A stretch of DNA of 64,000 nucleotides. Source: Biomphalaria glabrata. Lineage: Eukaryota > Mollusca > Gastropoda > Planorbidae. Shown one piece after another: positions 62,601-64,000 of this stretch. The translations under genes were made by a program, and so were the position numbers. The notes under the pieces are model-generated. The model saw only the letters and a list, made by a program, of their open reading frames with translations. It was not told the DNA's origin and made no database searches. Within the stretch, counting starts at the first letter, position 1; every line of letters begins with the position of its first letter. The stretch spans positions 4,628,001 to 4,692,000 of the forward strand of contig NC_074716.1 in the NCBI RefSeq assembly GCF_947242115.1. The letters run 5' to 3'.

Positions 62601-64000
62601 CACATTTGTCTCCAGTCATTATAAAGGAAAGGTCAACTGAAAGGTAAATGTTTGTTCTATTCTAATCTAATATTTAGTGAAACTCTTCCCATAATACCTT
62701 GAGCTATTTAATGTTTTGGAAGCTTCCGATATCAGTTTGTGTTCATCTTGCCTGAAAAAGTTGCATACCACACATTAAACAGACTATCTATTACTATAAA
62801 GCAGAAAGTAAGGCATTTGTATGTATGTCCCGAATAGAAATCAAAACCATATAACCAATCTTGATAAAACTTGGCATAAATGTTCCCTGGGTACTGACTG
62901 GAAAAGTAACATATATAAAGTAGCCCCAATACAGACTTAAGACCCTCAAAAAAAAGTTGCCCAACTTTATGAAAGCATTACTATTTCATGGATCTAGGTC
63001 ATATAGCCATGTTTACATGAGACAAGACCGAAAGGAACAGAAAATCTCGTGAAGCATAGATCTTTATCTAATTCTAAGATGATAGATCTTCCACTTATAG
63101 ATCTGCTCATACTTTAACACATGAACATACAATGAAAGGTGATGCAGAGAGCAGGACGTAACACTATTACATTCATGCATTCGCTTTGTTTATAACATTC
63201 TAATTTAATTGTTTCTAATACACTATATCAGTGACAATATTAGTGATATGCAAAATAAGAACAGCAGGCCACGGGTAATATATGTCTATTACTTTATAAA
63301 ACCACATTTCTGATCAGACAGAATACACAAATGCATTATAACCTACATGATGCAATTCAGCATTTATAGCATACAATATACAGTGCTCATTTATATATTC
63401 TTTTTTCTACATAACAACCACTAAAAAAAATAAAATCTTTTATTGAAAGGAAAACGGTATGACTCTTTCAATAAAAACAGATAATATACTATTTATTAAA
63501 AAAAAACAAACTATGGGATTTATCCGAGTCGCAATGTACCAATACACATACACAAAAAAAAATTACTACTTTTTTTTAGTCTTTTAAATATGAATAAATG
63601 TCTAGCCTAAAATTGAATTTCTAGCAAACCAAATCTAGATAAAGCTAAACAATTAAAATAGACTTTTATAGAAAGATACTAGAAGATAAATATGATTGTC
63701 TATAGGTAAGTGACAAGAGAGACATGCGTATGTACAGATTACACAGCCATGGTTTCATTCTATTAGAGCCATGCTTCAGTCAGGAGATACACAAGGTGCT
63801 GGACAGCAGGCACAGAAATGTAACACAGAAAAACTTGATTCTAGCCTCATGGCTGCTTCTCTAAGATGAACTTTGATCAAATTTGATTACAGAACTTTCA
63901 ACTTGCATCACAAACTAAAATCAAGTTTCTCTCTGTGACAATTGTTTCAATGGAGTACAAGACTGCAATGAAAACAAATGAACAACTTACATATCTAGCG
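56612..64000 (-). CDS. DMD: Dystrophin, C-terminal exons (gene runs off the window)
   Basis: Exons read on the minus strand: 64000-63991 (partial), three cassette-type exons (listed separately), 60026-59960, 59489-59398, 59255-59015, 58097-57941, 57834-57754 and 56754-56612 (stop TAG). All have AG/GT borders and phases agree. Diagnostic blocks are [69 protein letters not shown] and GRLRQLLDQ. These form the coiled coil that in vertebrates binds dystrobrevin, just after the syntrophin-binding region. The last exon encodes [17 protein letters not shown] and VTVMTDEE, like the utrophin/invertebrate C-terminus rather than the common vertebrate muscle dystrophin tail. Dystrophin links cortical actin to the dystroglycan complex. 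Spectrin repeats, WW and ZZ domains lie outside the window. Confidence 0.95.
57125..57715 (+). mobile_element. LINE ORF2 C-terminal fragment in dystrophin intron
   Basis: The plus strand encodes, across frame changes, [20 protein letters not shown], then [33 protein letters not shown] and NKLRDR. It is antisense to dystrophin and ends about 39 bases from the donor of exon 57834-57754. Confidence 0.8.
61651..61707 (-). CDS. DMD: Dystrophin cassette-type exon c (57 nt, SDEHSLI)
   Basis: Acceptor TTGTTACAG, donor AG|GTATC, 57 nt, phase 2-2. It encodes [18 protein letters not shown], closely parallel to the constitutive [16 protein letters not shown] in both motif and spacing. Inclusion adds 19 residues without shifting frame. 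Confidence 0.75.
62409..62552 (-). CDS. DMD: Dystrophin cassette-type exon b (144 nt)
   Basis: Acceptor ACTTTCAG, donor AG|GTAGAA, length 144 nt, same 2-2 phase as its neighbours. The open frame begins [19 protein letters not shown] and ends [18 protein letters not shown] and SDQHKTV look like two strongly diverged relatives of the DEHxLI motif. The donor (GTAGAA) is weaker than the others, consistent with optional use. This assignment is less certain than for exons a and c. Confidence 0.6.
62698..62751 (-). CDS. DMD: Dystrophin cassette-type exon a (54 nt, QDEHKLI)
   Basis: Bounded by a TTTTTCAG acceptor and an AG|GTATT donor. It is 54 nt, enters after two bases of a codon and leaves after two, so it can be kept or skipped without changing frame. 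It encodes [17 protein letters not shown], a variant of the DEHxLI segment in the constitutive exon at 60026. Splicing use is inferred from phase and sequence; no transcript data. Confidence 0.75.

Overview
This is a nuclear window from an animal, most likely a pulmonate gastropod of the freshwater-snail type. The inference rests on intron-rich, AT-rich DNA, five genes whose proteins match animal families, an LRR/LDLa-bearing 7TM receptor of the kind first described from the snail Lymnaea (GRL101), dense tRNA-derived SINEs, and long tracts enriched in TCTAGA/AGATCT words. I ran no searches; families are recognised from memory and gene models come from reading splice sites by eye.

Layout. 1-9.8 kb (+): last five coding exons of PRMT3 (protein arginine methyltransferase 3), with a 6.4 kb intron full of repeats, including a candidate 5.2 kb element with short inverted ends and an 82-bp tandem array. 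10-19.1 kb (-): a complete BTBD10-like gene of nine coding exons (444 codons), convergent with PRMT3. 19.1-35.2 kb: gene-free DNA with SINEs, LINE tails, several hAT-type DNA transposon families, a GTTTTGGCGC-repeat element and a 31-bp minisatellite. 35.6-38.2 kb (-): a complete two-exon FADS6-like desaturase, with a decayed tandem copy of its own 3' end just downstream. 38.2-45.9 kb: repeats, including a ~2 kb decayed hAT element of the ZBED/Charlie type. 45.9-49.3 kb (-): one giant exon coding for a chimeric receptor (vWA-like, C-type-lectin-like, LDLa, LRR, 7TM). 49.4-56.6 kb: LINE and hAT remnants. 56.6-64 kb (-): the last exons of dystrophin.

Most notable: the dystrophin C-terminal region carries at least three small in-frame exons, all in the same 2-2 splice phase. 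Two of them plus the constitutive exon encode variants of the same D-E-H-x-L-I motif, which looks like a tandemly duplicated exon array able to vary the spacing or number of this motif by splicing. Second is the single-exon vWA/CTL/LDLa/LRR receptor. The five genes are not functionally linked to one another; this is ordinary eukaryotic gene order rather than an operon.
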